From Croceitalea marina (lineage in GTDB: Bacteria > Bacteroidota > Bacteroidia > Flavobacteriales > Flavobacteriaceae): a stretch of DNA of 64,000 nucleotides. The notes beneath the pieces were generated by a model that was not told where the DNA came from, searched no databases, and saw only the letters and a list, made by a program, of their open reading frames with translations. Shown one piece after another: positions 51,340 to 61,163 of this stretch (within the stretch, counting starts at the first letter, position 1; each line of letters begins with the position of its first letter). The stretch is from contig NZ_JBHULB010000081.1 of assembly GCF_042684265.1 (NCBI RefSeq), forward strand, positions 1 through 64,000. The letters run 5' to 3'. The position numbers and the translations under genes were made by a program.

Positions 51340-52284
51340 TTACTTGTTTATGATACTATTACTCTCATAAATAAAATCAACAATATCATCTAAAAAAATA
51401 TCACTTATTGCTGTTTTTGTTTCATTTAGAATAGCATGTTTTCCATCCGAATATACTTTAACCTTTAGATGAGTTAAATTATTACTCTTTACTATTTCAA
51501 GGCTTTGCTCTACAGGACAATTCGTATCATTCTGGCCAAATACTATGAAGGCCGAAGATGTTTTAACATTTTTCCAGTAAGGCACTGGATTAAAATCCAT
51601 AAAAGGTTTAATGGACTCCTTATTTGCTAAATTTTTGACGGTAAGACCTGAAATTAATTGAGCTATTGGCTTATAGGTAAACTGAGCTATATTATTGATT
51701 TCCTCAAATTTTAACTGAGAAATACCGTTAGTAAGTGCTCCAGAAATATTTGCAATAAAAGATAGGTCGTTTACTTTACTTCCAACAACAGGGGCAATCC
51801 AACCACCCTGACTTACTCCAATTAATCCAACTCCTGTTACATTATTTGGGTAGCTGTTTTTTATAAAATTTATGGCTGCCTCAGTGTCTGTAGCTAACTC
51901 TTCGATAGTTAACCCTACCCAATTACCTTCAGATTTTTCACATCCTCTTTTATCTGGTAGAAGAACGCCAATTCCATTATCCTGTAAGTGCTTTACTAAT
52001 TCTAAGTACCATTTATTTTGCCTAGAACTATTTCCTGACCCGTGAATGATTATTGCTATTGGAAATGAATCTTTTTTAATTGGCTTGAATAGCATACCTG
52101 CTAATTTTGTCTGGTCGTAAGCGTTTATAAAATTAACTTCACTATAATGCAAGTCACTTAATTGGGTTCCTTCAAAATTTTTGAGTGGGCTACTTCTTTC
52201 TTTAAGAATAAGTGGTAATAAGAGTAAAACCACAACTATCAAAAAAGTCAGAATAAGTTTGTTTTTTGACATTAATAACTTCAT
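51340..52284 (-). CDS. Membrane-anchored alpha/beta hydrolase
   Basis: A 314-residue protein with one N-terminal helix (about 9-26) that serves as signal or anchor. The nucleophile is in G-V-S-Q-G-G-W near residue 147, the oxyanion region is I-I-H-G-S-G-N-S-S near 82, the Asp is in F-G-Q-N-D-T near 252 and the His in D-G-K-H-A-I near 286. D-K-R-G-C-G-x-S-type sequence (here D-K-R-G-C-E-K-S) is typical of acyl-peptidase/esterase-like members. Its GxSxGGW box is close to that of the hydrolase at 54644. An alternative start is M5. Confidence 0.85.
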   Translation of the reverse strand: MKLLMSKNKLILTFLIVVVLLLLPLILKERSSPLKNFEGTQLSDLHYSEVNFINAYDQTKLAGMLFKPIKKDSFPIAIIIHGSGNSSRQNKWYLELVKHLQDNGIGVLLPDKRGCEKSEGNWVGLTIEELATDTEAAINFIKNSYPNNVTGVGLIGVSQGGWIAPVVGSKVNDLSFIANISGALTNGISQLKFEEINNIAQFTYKPIAQLISGLTVKNLANKESIKPFMDFNPVPYWKNVKTSSAFIVFGQNDTNCPVEQSLEIVKSNNLTHLKVKVYSDGKHAILNETKTAISDIFLDDIVDFIYESNSIINK

Positions 52285-52374
52285 TTTGCTTTTAAAAATT
52301 ATAAATCAAATGCTGATTTTATATAAACTAAAAAAACTGTTTACTATCAATTCATTATTTCCGATGTCTAGTAT

Positions 52375-53112
52375 TTATTTGAGTTTCTCAATAATAACAT
52401 CGCTTCCCAGATATTCATTTTGACTTTGGGAATACCAGTTTCTTATTCTCGGAATTTTCACACCGTTGAACTCATATTCTCCAAAAAATCTAAGTATTTC
52501 CCCACCATCTGCTCCATCTTCAGGATGGTTAAATTCAATAGCAAGTAGCTTATCCATCTCTTTGGAGATTATTAAAGTCCAATTTTTACTAATGACATTT
52601 TCTTTTAAAACCAAGTCAATTCTGTAAACTTCTTTTCCTTGATATTCCCCACTTTGTGCAGGCTCTATAGTGTTCCAAAGTTCATTTGTGAGCGACATTG
52701 GAACTCCATATAAAATTTTATAAAAATTTTTGTGCTCCTCCGTTTTTTGCTTGTTTAAAGCATATTTTTCTTTTATTTCATTACTTAGCACAGATTTTCC
52801 ATCAACAAATATTTTACTCTCTCCATTTATATTGATTATTCTCTTTATAGCCCCTATATCTTTTGTTCTTTGCATTTCAAAATAGCCTGAAGTATTATTA
52901 AAAACTAGTCGGGTATATCTTTTTGGGTTGCCAACTCGTGGTTCCTGAATATGAATTTTAATCTCAGAATTTTTCCAATTACCGGAAACATCATATTTTT
53001 CTTTCACCTGATTTAAAATGTAAATACTGTTTTTGGAATCTAGCTTGGTTACATTGCAACAGAACATAGTCATTATAAAAAAATAGGCACTTAAAAATTT
53101 TAGATGTCTCAT
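52375..53112 (-). CDS. DUF6503-like predicted lipoprotein
   Basis: A 245-residue protein with a signal ending in M-F-C-C (Cys 18 or 19, lipobox-like). The body resembles DUF6503 proteins: E-V-Y-R-I-D-L-V, then a D-K-L-L-A-I-E-F segment, D-G-A-D-G-G-E-I-L-R-F-F-G, the stretch E-F-N-G-V-K-I-P-R-I-R-N-W-Y, and a terminal Y-L-G-S-D-V-I. The fold is probably a lipocalin-like or LolA-like beta barrel, by inference. No enzyme motif. It lies 5 bp after the serine-hydrolase gene, so they form a pair. Confidence 0.72.
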   Translation of the reverse strand: MRHLKFLSAYFFIMTMFCCNVTKLDSKNSIYILNQVKEKYDVSGNWKNSEIKIHIQEPRVGNPKRYTRLVFNNTSGYFEMQRTKDIGAIKRIININGESKIFVDGKSVLSNEIKEKYALNKQKTEEHKNFYKILYGVPMSLTNELWNTIEPAQSGEYQGKEVYRIDLVLKENVISKNWTLIISKEMDKLLAIEFNHPEDGADGGEILRFFGEYEFNGVKIPRIRNWYSQSQNEYLGSDVIIEKLK

Positions 53113-53117
53113 AGGTA

Positions 53118-54611
53118 TTATTTAATTAAGCTAGATATATAGTTGGCAGCCAAGTTTGCTGCGCCATTATAATTAGAGATTACAATTATGTAAATGTTGG
53201 AATTTGGATAATATTCACATCTGGAACTCGCTCCCGGCATACCACCTGCATGCCCATAATTTAGTAAACCATTTCTTTGATTAACATAAAAACCGTAACC
53301 ATACCAAGATTTATAAATATCTATATTGAGATTTTCTACTTGCTTCGAAACAAATTCCTTTTTTATATCATGATTTATAAGAGTTCCATTATTAAGCCCC
53401 CTCATAAAAGCATATAAATCTCGGGTAGTACTGTAAAATGAACCTGCTGGTCTACTAAAACTTAAATTGCTATGTGGCACTTGATCTCTAAATCCGTTAT
53501 CCAAACTACCTTGTTTACTTCTATTTAATTGATAGTTTTTTACCAACTTTAAATTATTGGTATTCATATCTAAAGGTTTGGTATTATCCATACTCATGGG
53601 CTTAAAAAGATGTTGTTCCAAATATTCATAAAAGTCTTGACCGGAAACTTGTTCAATTAGTCTACCTAAAATGTCAAAATTTTCATTGGAGTAGTTCATT
53701 TGTGTTAGAGGGCTAAAGCTTTGAAAATTAGACAACTTGGGCAAGTACTTAAGGTTTATTTCATAAAATTCATTTACGTTTCTTGCTTTTTTAATTTCCT
53801 GCGTGAATCCATCCATATCATCAAGTTCAATTCCCGAAGTATGAGTCAGTAAATTGGCTAGAGTTATTTTATTTCCTATTTCTTTGGGGAAATCTTTTAG
53901 GTATGAAGAAACAGTAGTTTGTAAATTCATTTTTTTTTGCGCTACTAAACGGGCAATTGCAATGGCCGTAAACATCTTAGTAGTTGAAGCAATTACCATC
54001 CTATTATTAGAATCTATAGGCTCTTTTTTTTCTTTGTCTGCAAATCCGTGGTATCCTTCATAGAGTATAGTGTCTCCTTTGGCCACCAATACCATACCTG
54101 AAAACAAATCAGATTTTTCCATCTCAATAAAATACTCCTTTAGTAATTGGCTATATTTTTGGTTAGTAGGCTTTGTTTCATTAAACTTTGTTTTGGATGG
54201 AATACAACTCCTTAGTACATTAGTTCCAGTTATTTTATTTTGTTTGCTAAAATCGAATTCAAGACCAATCCAATCTCTAGATATTTTTCCTTTAAACCAT
54301 GCCACTTCATTTTGATTGAATGTATCCTTGCCAAAAGAGACAAATTCTAAAGGGCCAAATTCCTTATTGGCCGCTAACCAATAATTTATGTCTGTTTCTA
54401 ACCATCTATCATTCTTGCCAATAAGTGTATCGGACCAATGCGCTAAAATTTGTCTTTTAATCTGGACACTGTCCTTGGTATTTACTGATTGGACGAAACT
54501 TTTGTAGATATCTTCTTTTGTAATATTTTCTTGTTCAGTTTTAGACAGATAATTACAACCTAAAATGATTAGCACTATTAGGGTTAATAAAAAGAAATTA
54601 GCTTTTAACAT
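53118..54611 (-). CDS. Beta-lactamase-fold serine hydrolase, predicted lipoprotein
   Basis: A 497-residue protein with a lipoprotein signal (L-I-I-L-G-C, Cys near 19). I start it at 54611, the first residue of the signal; the longer frame from 54662 would overlap the next gene. After an N-terminal domain of about 130 residues comes a class C/PBP-like domain with S-T-T-K near 215 (nucleophile Ser), Y-S-N near 308 and H-A-G-G near 458. These fit the S-x-x-K, Y-x-N and H-x-G triad of esterase or D-aminopeptidase-type members. Beta-lactam resistance should not be assumed. Confidence 0.87.
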   Translation of the reverse strand: MLKANFFLLTLIVLIILGCNYLSKTEQENITKEDIYKSFVQSVNTKDSVQIKRQILAHWSDTLIGKNDRWLETDINYWLAANKEFGPLEFVSFGKDTFNQNEVAWFKGKISRDWIGLEFDFSKQNKITGTNVLRSCIPSKTKFNETKPTNQKYSQLLKEYFIEMEKSDLFSGMVLVAKGDTILYEGYHGFADKEKKEPIDSNNRMVIASTTKMFTAIAIARLVAQKKMNLQTTVSSYLKDFPKEIGNKITLANLLTHTSGIELDDMDGFTQEIKKARNVNEFYEINLKYLPKLSNFQSFSPLTQMNYSNENFDILGRLIEQVSGQDFYEYLEQHLFKPMSMDNTKPLDMNTNNLKLVKNYQLNRSKQGSLDNGFRDQVPHSNLSFSRPAGSFYSTTRDLYAFMRGLNNGTLINHDIKKEFVSKQVENLNIDIYKSWYGYGFYVNQRNGLLNYGHAGGMPGASSRCEYYPNSNIYIIVISNYNGAANLAANYISSLIK

Positions 54612-54643
54612 TATTAATAGCTTGTTTTTAGTGTATACCTTAA

Positions 54644-55921
54644 TTAAAGTGATTTTAACCATTCTATAATATGAAAAAATGCTTTTGACTCCATTCTTGT
54701 AATATCGTTACTGTTAAAATAGTATCCGTCAACTACCCAACCGCCATGAGTGGTATTTGGAAAAACCCTGACACTTATATCTTTTGATTTGGAATTGATT
54801 AAACCGTTCATAAATCGGGCTGGTGAATCCGGAGGTGTGGAGTGATCATATTGATAGAAAATTCCTAAACTAGGCGCATAAACATCTTTTAGAAAATCGG
54901 TAGGGTCAAATGAATTTTCTTCCTGTAATCTTAAAGCCGTCTTCTTACTTTTAAATTTCACCAATTTTCTAGTTTCCAATTTTTTAAACCATACTTTATT
55001 TATATATAATGGTAATACCTTTTCATATTCTTCGAATTCAATTTTATTTAGACACAAATCAAAATAGGCCTTAAAATAGTTTGTGGCCTCGACTAAATCA
55101 GCTTTGGAAAAACCGTTACGTTTTAAGTAGCTAAACATATAATGACGAAACTGCTGCCATCCGATTGACATATTTCCTGCAATATTTACATAAAACCCTA
55201 AATTAGGTACTTCTTGGGCAACCATAGCCCCAATCCAACCACCTTGGCTTATCCCGATTACTCCTAACTGTTTGTGAGGATATTTTTTTTGTAACCACTT
55301 AACAATTTGGGTAGCATCATTCGCATATTCTTTTGAGAAGTCTAAGTAATTATTACCCAGTATCTTTTTGCCTCGTGATTTTCCTACATTTCTTTTATCA
55401 AATGCAAATATTGAATACCCACTATCGATTAAATACATTCCTAAATCGAACAAATCATACCTATCGTTCTGTCCGTCTCCATGAAGTAGAACAGCTATTT
55501 TATTCTTTTGCGTTTGAGCAGATTGTATTAGACTTCCTGAAATGTAAAGACTATCATTAAGGTTTATACCTAGCTCAGTTTTTTTTATTGGTATGGGGGC
55601 AAGCAGCCTTTTACTTCCTTTATTAAAGCTAAGTGTTATTATATTTGATTTTGTCAATTCAATAAAACCGCCAACCTTACTAAAATTGTTTCTAGTGTTT
55701 GAAAATTCATACTGATTTTTGCTAATCTTTCTTAACATGTGGGTTTCACCAGATTTTAATATTACAAAATGTGGAAAACCTGCTCTAGGACTTAATAAAT
55801 ATTTTTCACCTTGAGAGTCCATATATAGCCCTTCAAAATTTTGAAGGTCAATATCCATTTGAGCGTTTGCTCTTGATAGTACCATGAGAATGAACAGAAA
55901 TAAAAAAATTTTATTTTTCAT
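54644..55921 (-). CDS. Secreted alpha/beta hydrolase
   Basis: A 425-residue protein with a signal peptide (M-K-N-K-I-F-L-F to A-N-A-Q). The start at 55921 is chosen because it begins this signal; the longer frame begins at 55975. An N-terminal domain of about 110 residues, with F-E-G-L-Y and G-E-K-Y-L-L, is followed by the hydrolase domain. H-G-D-G-Q-N-D lies near 148, D-K-R-N-V-G-K-S near 178, the nucleophile in G-I-S-Q-G-G-W near 225 and the His in T-T-H-G-G-W near the end. The likely role is an esterase or peptidase acting outside the cytoplasm. Substrate unknown. Confidence 0.86.
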   Translation of the reverse strand: MKNKIFLFLFILMVLSRANAQMDIDLQNFEGLYMDSQGEKYLLSPRAGFPHFVILKSGETHMLRKISKNQYEFSNTRNNFSKVGGFIELTKSNIITLSFNKGSKRLLAPIPIKKTELGINLNDSLYISGSLIQSAQTQKNKIAVLLHGDGQNDRYDLFDLGMYLIDSGYSIFAFDKRNVGKSRGKKILGNNYLDFSKEYANDATQIVKWLQKKYPHKQLGVIGISQGGWIGAMVAQEVPNLGFYVNIAGNMSIGWQQFRHYMFSYLKRNGFSKADLVEATNYFKAYFDLCLNKIEFEEYEKVLPLYINKVWFKKLETRKLVKFKSKKTALRLQEENSFDPTDFLKDVYAPSLGIFYQYDHSTPPDSPARFMNGLINSKSKDISVRVFPNTTHGGWVVDGYYFNSNDITRMESKAFFHIIEWLKSL

Positions 55922-56013
55922 TTTGATTTTGATTGATGTTTTTTTATGACTAAATACCTTCTCAAACCTTTGCATGGAAAGTCCTTTTATCTATAGCATA
56001 TTTTTTGAAACAG

Positions 56014-57210
56014 TTATTTTTTAAAAAGAATTATCTCTAACGAATCTGTTTTTATGGGTTCTACATTTAATGTTTCAGAAAAAAATAGATGTTCAAAAAA
56101 TCTGCTCATATATTCTGATGTTTTATCCAGAAGTTTTTTAGAGTTTTTCTTTTGAACCCCGTCCTGCGCCAGATAATAGTTGCTATCTAAAAAACTATTA
56201 TGATTGGTATCCACCAGGAGGATGCGCCATGAGTCTTTTTTATTTAGTTCGCAGAAGTCATTTCGCCGCTTGTGTAATTTTTTATACCCTTCATGATTTT
56301 CGTAATCTGTTAAATCTTCAATAAACATAAATGGAGCATTTATTCCATTTTCTAACGCAAGCGTTGGGGGAGTGCCATCAATATCTACAACCGCTTTAAT
56401 TCTATCGTCTAGCATACTGGCATAAATAGATGCAGCTCCACCAATAGAGTGCCCGAATACACCAATTTGATGTGTATTAATTCTATTTTCAAAAAAAGGC
56501 TCTTCTAGAATTTTGTTTAATGCGAATATTAAATCTTCCCCTAATACTTGTTGGCGTATTGCTTTAACACTCCTGTAGTTGTTCGCAGTTATTTGTTCTG
56601 GAATTTTAAGGGTTTTTAAACTGTCATGAAAAGTAAGATTAGCTACAATAATCTTATCTTTTTGATTGATAACATATTCACTTTCATAGAGGTGATTAAT
56701 ACCCATAACAATAAATCCTCTTTCTGCTAAATATTGAGCGTAATAAGTATACTGACTTAAATTACCACCAAGGCTTGGGGAAAAAATAATTAATGGATAC
56801 GCCTTTGGCCAATCTTTTATTGCAGTGTTTAAAAAAGATTTTGTTTTAACAGCATTAACAAGATCAAAATCATTTTTTGACCAATACTTAAGATGAGGAT
56901 AGGCTAGTGAGATATTATAGAAATATGGGGTTAAATCACTTTTCTCATTCGATATAGTACTTGGATACCAAATTTGAGCATTTACCAACCTATTTTCTCC
57001 ATAATAAGAATCTGTTCTTAAGCTATCTAACCAAATAAATTGTTTGGTTCCAAGTGTATATGTTATTCCCTTGGTCGTAATTTCTTGGTTGACTGTCTTT
57101 GGTTTACAGCTCAAGACGGATAGTAAAAACACACATAAAATTGATGAACCCTTTAATATTCTATTAGAATATTTCAGGAAATGTTTATTCTTAAAACATG
57201 ATAGAACCAT
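56014..57210 (-). CDS. PAF-acetylhydrolase-like lipase, predicted lipoprotein
   Basis: A 398-residue protein with a hydrophobic N-terminal helix ending L-S-V-L-S-C (Cys near 35), giving a lipoprotein. The body matches the platelet-activating factor acetylhydrolase isoform II pattern: W-Y-P near 82, F-S-P-S-L-G-G near 148, A-E-R-G-F-I-V-M-G-I-N-H near 170 and the nucleophile in F-G-H-S-I-G-G near 252, followed by A-V-V-D-I-D-G-T-P. The likely substrate is a phospholipid or other ester. It is related to the partial gene at 63224, which shares K-A-A-I-N-L-D-G-T-P. Confidence 0.85.
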   Translation of the reverse strand: MVLSCFKNKHFLKYSNRILKGSSILCVFLLSVLSCKPKTVNQEITTKGITYTLGTKQFIWLDSLRTDSYYGENRLVNAQIWYPSTISNEKSDLTPYFYNISLAYPHLKYWSKNDFDLVNAVKTKSFLNTAIKDWPKAYPLIIFSPSLGGNLSQYTYYAQYLAERGFIVMGINHLYESEYVINQKDKIIVANLTFHDSLKTLKIPEQITANNYRSVKAIRQQVLGEDLIFALNKILEEPFFENRINTHQIGVFGHSIGGAASIYASMLDDRIKAVVDIDGTPPTLALENGINAPFMFIEDLTDYENHEGYKKLHKRRNDFCELNKKDSWRILLVDTNHNSFLDSNYYLAQDGVQKKNSKKLLDKTSEYMSRFFEHLFFSETLNVEPIKTDSLEIILFKK

Positions 57211-57281
57211 CTTCTCGAATTTTATAAATTATTTATATCAATTATTTGTGAATATATATCCAATTCTACATGGTATTTACT

Positions 57282-58973
57282 TTATCCTTGATCACTAAGC
57301 AGTTCTTGTAAAGGTGAACCAGTTGCGCCGCTAGGTAATCTAATGTTTAAGAGCATGGATAATGTGGGGGCAATATCCTCTATGGCAATTTTTCTTGTTG
57401 AACTCCCAGATTTAATATGCTTCCCATACCATAACAAAGGCACATGAGTATCATAAGTAAATGCAGAACCGTGGGTAGTACCCTTAACACCATTTGCATT
57501 AAGCTTTGGGTCTTTACTAGGTTTAAAACCAGAGCTAAAGGTCATTACAACGTCACCAGACCTCCTGGGATTGTATCCCTTTTGCAACATACTTGCGACA
57601 CCATTCTTATACTCATTAACCCTTAATTGTTGGGCAGTTAATACGGTACTAACTCCTTTCTGATCGTAGAGGAAATTTGCTACCGTAGTTTGAAAGTCGA
57701 TTAAATTAAGATTAGCATCAATAATCTTATCTCTGTCCAAATAGATATTTTCATACCCAAACTCTTGTATCCATTTGTCTTGACCGTATTTTTTAATCAA
57801 GAACTTACTGAGTTTATCTTCATATTCATTTACCCTTGAGATACCTGTTTTTAAATTATGTTTTTCTAAATATGAACTTGTTGGGACTGAACCATGATCT
57901 GAGGTCAGGAATACTATATAGTTTTCTAAACCTATTTGAGTATCAAGGAAGCTTAATAAACTTTCAATATTTCGGTCTAATCGCAAATACGCATCTTGAA
58001 ATTCCACAGATTGTGGACCAACCGTATGACCTAGAACGTCTAAGACAGAGTAACTTATATTTAATAAGTCCGTATGTTTATCTTCACCTAGTCTTTCATG
58101 CTTTATTGCTTCTTTAGCGAACTCTGTCAATATAGTATTTCCAAAAGGAGACAACCACATTAATATATATTCTCTGCCAAGACTTTTATAGATTTTTCTC
58201 AATTCTTTAAAATCGTATGGAAATACGGGCTTTTTATTCCCTTGTAATATTCGTTCAAAGTCATTATCATCTGGGGCACTCTCTGTATAAGATTCTATAG
58301 GAAATAGTGTATTCCACGTATTATTTAAATATCTATCAGATTTTTTTTGCTTGTTAAAATCTTTTACCCATTTAGGCAAAACGTCCATATAATAAGAACT
58401 TGACACAAAATTACCACTGCTCGTCTGCCAATCATGCCAATATGATGCATTTGCGGTATAACCACCTGGTAAAACAGCTCCTCTGTCTTTTAGAGAAATA
58501 CTAATTACTTTGGATCTGAATTGATTTGACATTCTCAATTCATCCGAAATTGTGGTGGTAAGTAGATTTTTGGGAGAAATACCATTGCTGTTTGGTTGGT
58601 CTGAACCAATAATTATAGTAGTTGAATCCTTAACATTCCCCACTTCAACTTTTGTAAAACGGTCATACCAACTATTCCCAATAATACCATTAATACTAGG
58701 AGTTGTACCAGTATAAATTGAAGCATGGCCTGGTGCGGTTTCTGTTGGAACATAATTATAGTGTGTGTTCTTAAAATTATAGCCATTTGTAATCAAACGT
58801 TTTATGCCGCCTTCTGAATACTTATCTTGATATTTATAGAGGTGATCAAACCGAAGTTGGTCAATTACTATCCCAACAATTAACTTAGGTGGGTTCTCAA
58901 AAGTTCTAGATTGGCTAAAACATGAGACTGAAAAAAATAATGTTAAAATGCAAAAGATATCTTTCTTTATCAT
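57282..58973 (-). CDS. pafA: PafA-like alkaline phosphatase
   Basis: A 563-residue secreted enzyme (signal peptide 1-20) of the alkaline phosphatase superfamily. Metal Asp lies in G-I-V-I-D-Q-L-R near 37. The nucleophile Thr is in T-E-T-A-P-G-H-A-S near 79, and the phosphate-contacting Lys and Arg are in S-L-K-D-R-G-A near 163. Zinc ligands lie in L-G-H-T-V-G-P, in T-S-D-H-G-S near 360 and in T-H-G-S-A. The T nucleophile and K-x-R pair are those of PafA of Elizabethkingia/Flavobacterium, a broad monoesterase not inhibited by phosphate. Confidence 0.88.
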   Translation of the reverse strand: MIKKDIFCILTLFFSVSCFSQSRTFENPPKLIVGIVIDQLRFDHLYKYQDKYSEGGIKRLITNGYNFKNTHYNYVPTETAPGHASIYTGTTPSINGIIGNSWYDRFTKVEVGNVKDSTTIIIGSDQPNSNGISPKNLLTTTISDELRMSNQFRSKVISISLKDRGAVLPGGYTANASYWHDWQTSSGNFVSSSYYMDVLPKWVKDFNKQKKSDRYLNNTWNTLFPIESYTESAPDDNDFERILQGNKKPVFPYDFKELRKIYKSLGREYILMWLSPFGNTILTEFAKEAIKHERLGEDKHTDLLNISYSVLDVLGHTVGPQSVEFQDAYLRLDRNIESLLSFLDTQIGLENYIVFLTSDHGSVPTSSYLEKHNLKTGISRVNEYEDKLSKFLIKKYGQDKWIQEFGYENIYLDRDKIIDANLNLIDFQTTVANFLYDQKGVSTVLTAQQLRVNEYKNGVASMLQKGYNPRRSGDVVMTFSSGFKPSKDPKLNANGVKGTTHGSAFTYDTHVPLLWYGKHIKSGSSTRKIAIEDIAPTLSMLLNIRLPSGATGSPLQELLSDQG

Positions 58974-59184
58974 AAACTGCGTTTTTATTTTGATGATGGG
59001 TAAAGGGTGTTCTTTTTAATCATTGATGAATTGCAACATTTATTCTTATTCTATGAAGGTAGCCGACTATTCATTTAAGAAAATTTATTTTATTTAAGGA
59101 AGGCTTTTTTTTATGCGTAATTCTAAATTATTAGGACTTAAAATTTGTTGCTTTTTAAAACTTTGAAGATTCCTCATATATTGG

Positions 59185-61026
59185 TTATTTCTTATTTATG
59201 AGTTTTTCAATGTCGTCAAGATATACTTTCATTTTATTGAATAGCGGGGTGTAGGAATCGGCTTCTAAAAAGTCAATTCCAGCAGCTTTTAAAATTTGAT
59301 AAGATCGATCACTTTCTGGTGTGGTTTTTCCAATAAGCAAATTCATAATATCTGGGCTATTTAAATTTTCCATAATTCCGCAAGCAGCTGCCATGGCTAC
59401 AGGCCAATATTGATGTTCGTAGGTATTAAATGGTTGCGCTATTGTCATCCATTCATAGGCATATGCGTCGGGGATTTCTATTTCGTCCCCGAAATATTGC
59501 TTAAGCACCTCATAGTATATTTTAGAGATTTCTTCTCCATTTGGAGATTCTCCGTTTATAAGTTTTTGTTCAATTTTATGTTCAAAACTTGCGTAGACGG
59601 CATATTTGAAGAAAGTATTATACAAACCATAAGCAGCTGCTTGTAAATAGGTTAACTTTTCTTTTTTGGATTTTGCTTGCTTCACAAAATAGTCTCTATG
59701 TAATAAGCTGCCCACATAGATTATTCCATTATTGTAAACTGGAGGATCATCTCTTGTATCTGGTAGATAATGATGTTGTGCAAGATTACCTACTAATGCT
59801 CGCGAGATTACGCTGGACGCTCTAAAACTATCATCGTACGGCATAATGGTGTAGGGTTTTGCACCACCTACGGGAGGGTAAATAGCCCACATAATTCGTT
59901 TAGTATCTGTCATTTCTAAATGGAAAGTTTTTTCTTGTAGAAGAGAATCTAATTTTTTTGTGTAATCTTCCCCAAAATGCTCGGTAGCCTTATATACAAT
60001 ATCTATACTCTCACCCAAAGAGAAATTTCTATCAACACTTGCAGTCCCAATATATATATCAGAATAATGTTGTTTTCCACCATCGTTTAGGCTGGATATA
60101 ATTGAACAATATCTTTGTATTTGTTTATTATTATCCAGAGCTGCTTTTCTAAATATATCCGTTGATCCGATTGGAAAACCATCACGCATATAGAATTCCG
60201 AATCAATGCCAGAAGGGAACCCTCTTAATAAACCTAATTGTAGCTCAATCTCTATTCTTTTTGTAAGCTGAATTGCCAAGATATCTTTATACTTTTCTAA
60301 GTACTCTAAAAAAGTAATAGACGCATTTGTTCTCTCATCTCTTTCTTTATGTTTGCGTAGCCTATAAAATTGACTTGGTGTGAGTACTACCTTTTCTTGA
60401 TTTGATAATGTTATTTCTGGCCAATCTAATTTTTCATTTTCAAAAATTGCTTGATGGGTTTGTCCTGATTGGAGCCATAATCGCTTCATCCCTAAAAGAG
60501 TTTTCTCAGTTTCATTTGACAACCTGTAATTACCTTCTTCTTTTATTCTATTTATTCTTTTAAGATGTTTCTCAAGATTTTCATTTCCTTTTAACTGGGC
60601 TGCCAGGTTTTGTTCAGAAATATCCGCTATTTCTTTATTAATAAAACATGTAGCCGCTTCGATTTCATCTTCAATTTCCAAAGCAGTTAGAAACCTTTGT
60701 TGAGCTATTGATGAAGTATAGTCTAAATTTTCCTTTAAAGCTGTATAAACAACTAGTTTGGCTGCTTTACTTCTTAAACTTGAAACCCTATCTAGAACCA
60801 TTTCAAGATTTTTATAATCTTTTGCTATGAGTCCCTCCAGTTTTAGTATAGAAGCCGTTTCTAGTCGTAGTTTTTTTATCTCTTCATCCCACGTATTCTT
60901 TTCATTAAATAGGGTTTTTAAGTCCCATTGAAAATCTGAAGGTTTTAGAGAGATATGATTTTGTCCATTAATAATAGCTGTTGTAAGAAAGAGCAATACA
61001 AATAAATTTTTGCAAGTTGAATTCAT
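59185..61026 (-). CDS. Secreted oligoendopeptidase F-like protein lacking the zinc motif (paralogue B)
   Basis: A 613-residue homologue of the 43752 protein, with a signal peptide (1-21). Shared blocks are F-Q-W-D-L-K-T-L-F (32-40), L-L-R-G-F-P-S-G-I-D (266-275), Y-P-P-V-G-G (383-388) and S-R-A-L-V-G-N (408-414) in place of H-E-x-G-H. The C-terminal helices Y-A-S-F-E-H-K-I-E-Q-K and Y-Y-E-V-L-K-Q-Y-F-G are PepF-like, followed by T-Y-E-H-Q-Y-W (535-541). Conservation of S-R-A-L-V-G and Y-E-H in both paralogues points to a kept, non-protease or altered function. Paired boxes lie 138-168 bp upstream. Confidence 0.8.
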   Translation of the reverse strand: MNSTCKNLFVLLFLTTAIINGQNHISLKPSDFQWDLKTLFNEKNTWDEEIKKLRLETASILKLEGLIAKDYKNLEMVLDRVSSLRSKAAKLVVYTALKENLDYTSSIAQQRFLTALEIEDEIEAATCFINKEIADISEQNLAAQLKGNENLEKHLKRINRIKEEGNYRLSNETEKTLLGMKRLWLQSGQTHQAIFENEKLDWPEITLSNQEKVVLTPSQFYRLRKHKERDERTNASITFLEYLEKYKDILAIQLTKRIEIELQLGLLRGFPSGIDSEFYMRDGFPIGSTDIFRKAALDNNKQIQRYCSIISSLNDGGKQHYSDIYIGTASVDRNFSLGESIDIVYKATEHFGEDYTKKLDSLLQEKTFHLEMTDTKRIMWAIYPPVGGAKPYTIMPYDDSFRASSVISRALVGNLAQHHYLPDTRDDPPVYNNGIIYVGSLLHRDYFVKQAKSKKEKLTYLQAAAYGLYNTFFKYAVYASFEHKIEQKLINGESPNGEEISKIYYEVLKQYFGDEIEIPDAYAYEWMTIAQPFNTYEHQYWPVAMAAACGIMENLNSPDIMNLLIGKTTPESDRSYQILKAAGIDFLEADSYTPLFNKMKVYLDDIEKLINKK

Positions 61027-61163
61027 TTTTTATACTTAAGTTTTCAATTACTAGATAGGTGGTGAACTTGTACTCACCGTGCTAATAAATAGTTATTTTG
61101 TTTGTGATTTTTATGTGTTGATTTTTTGCAATTACGTAATTATATTCATTTTTTTATCTCTAC

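Noticed and set aside
53122..53131. TTAATTAA at 53122 and at 54650 as further AraC operators
   Set aside because: Only the eight-base palindromic core is present, without a partner 21 bp away; expected by chance in such AT-rich DNA.
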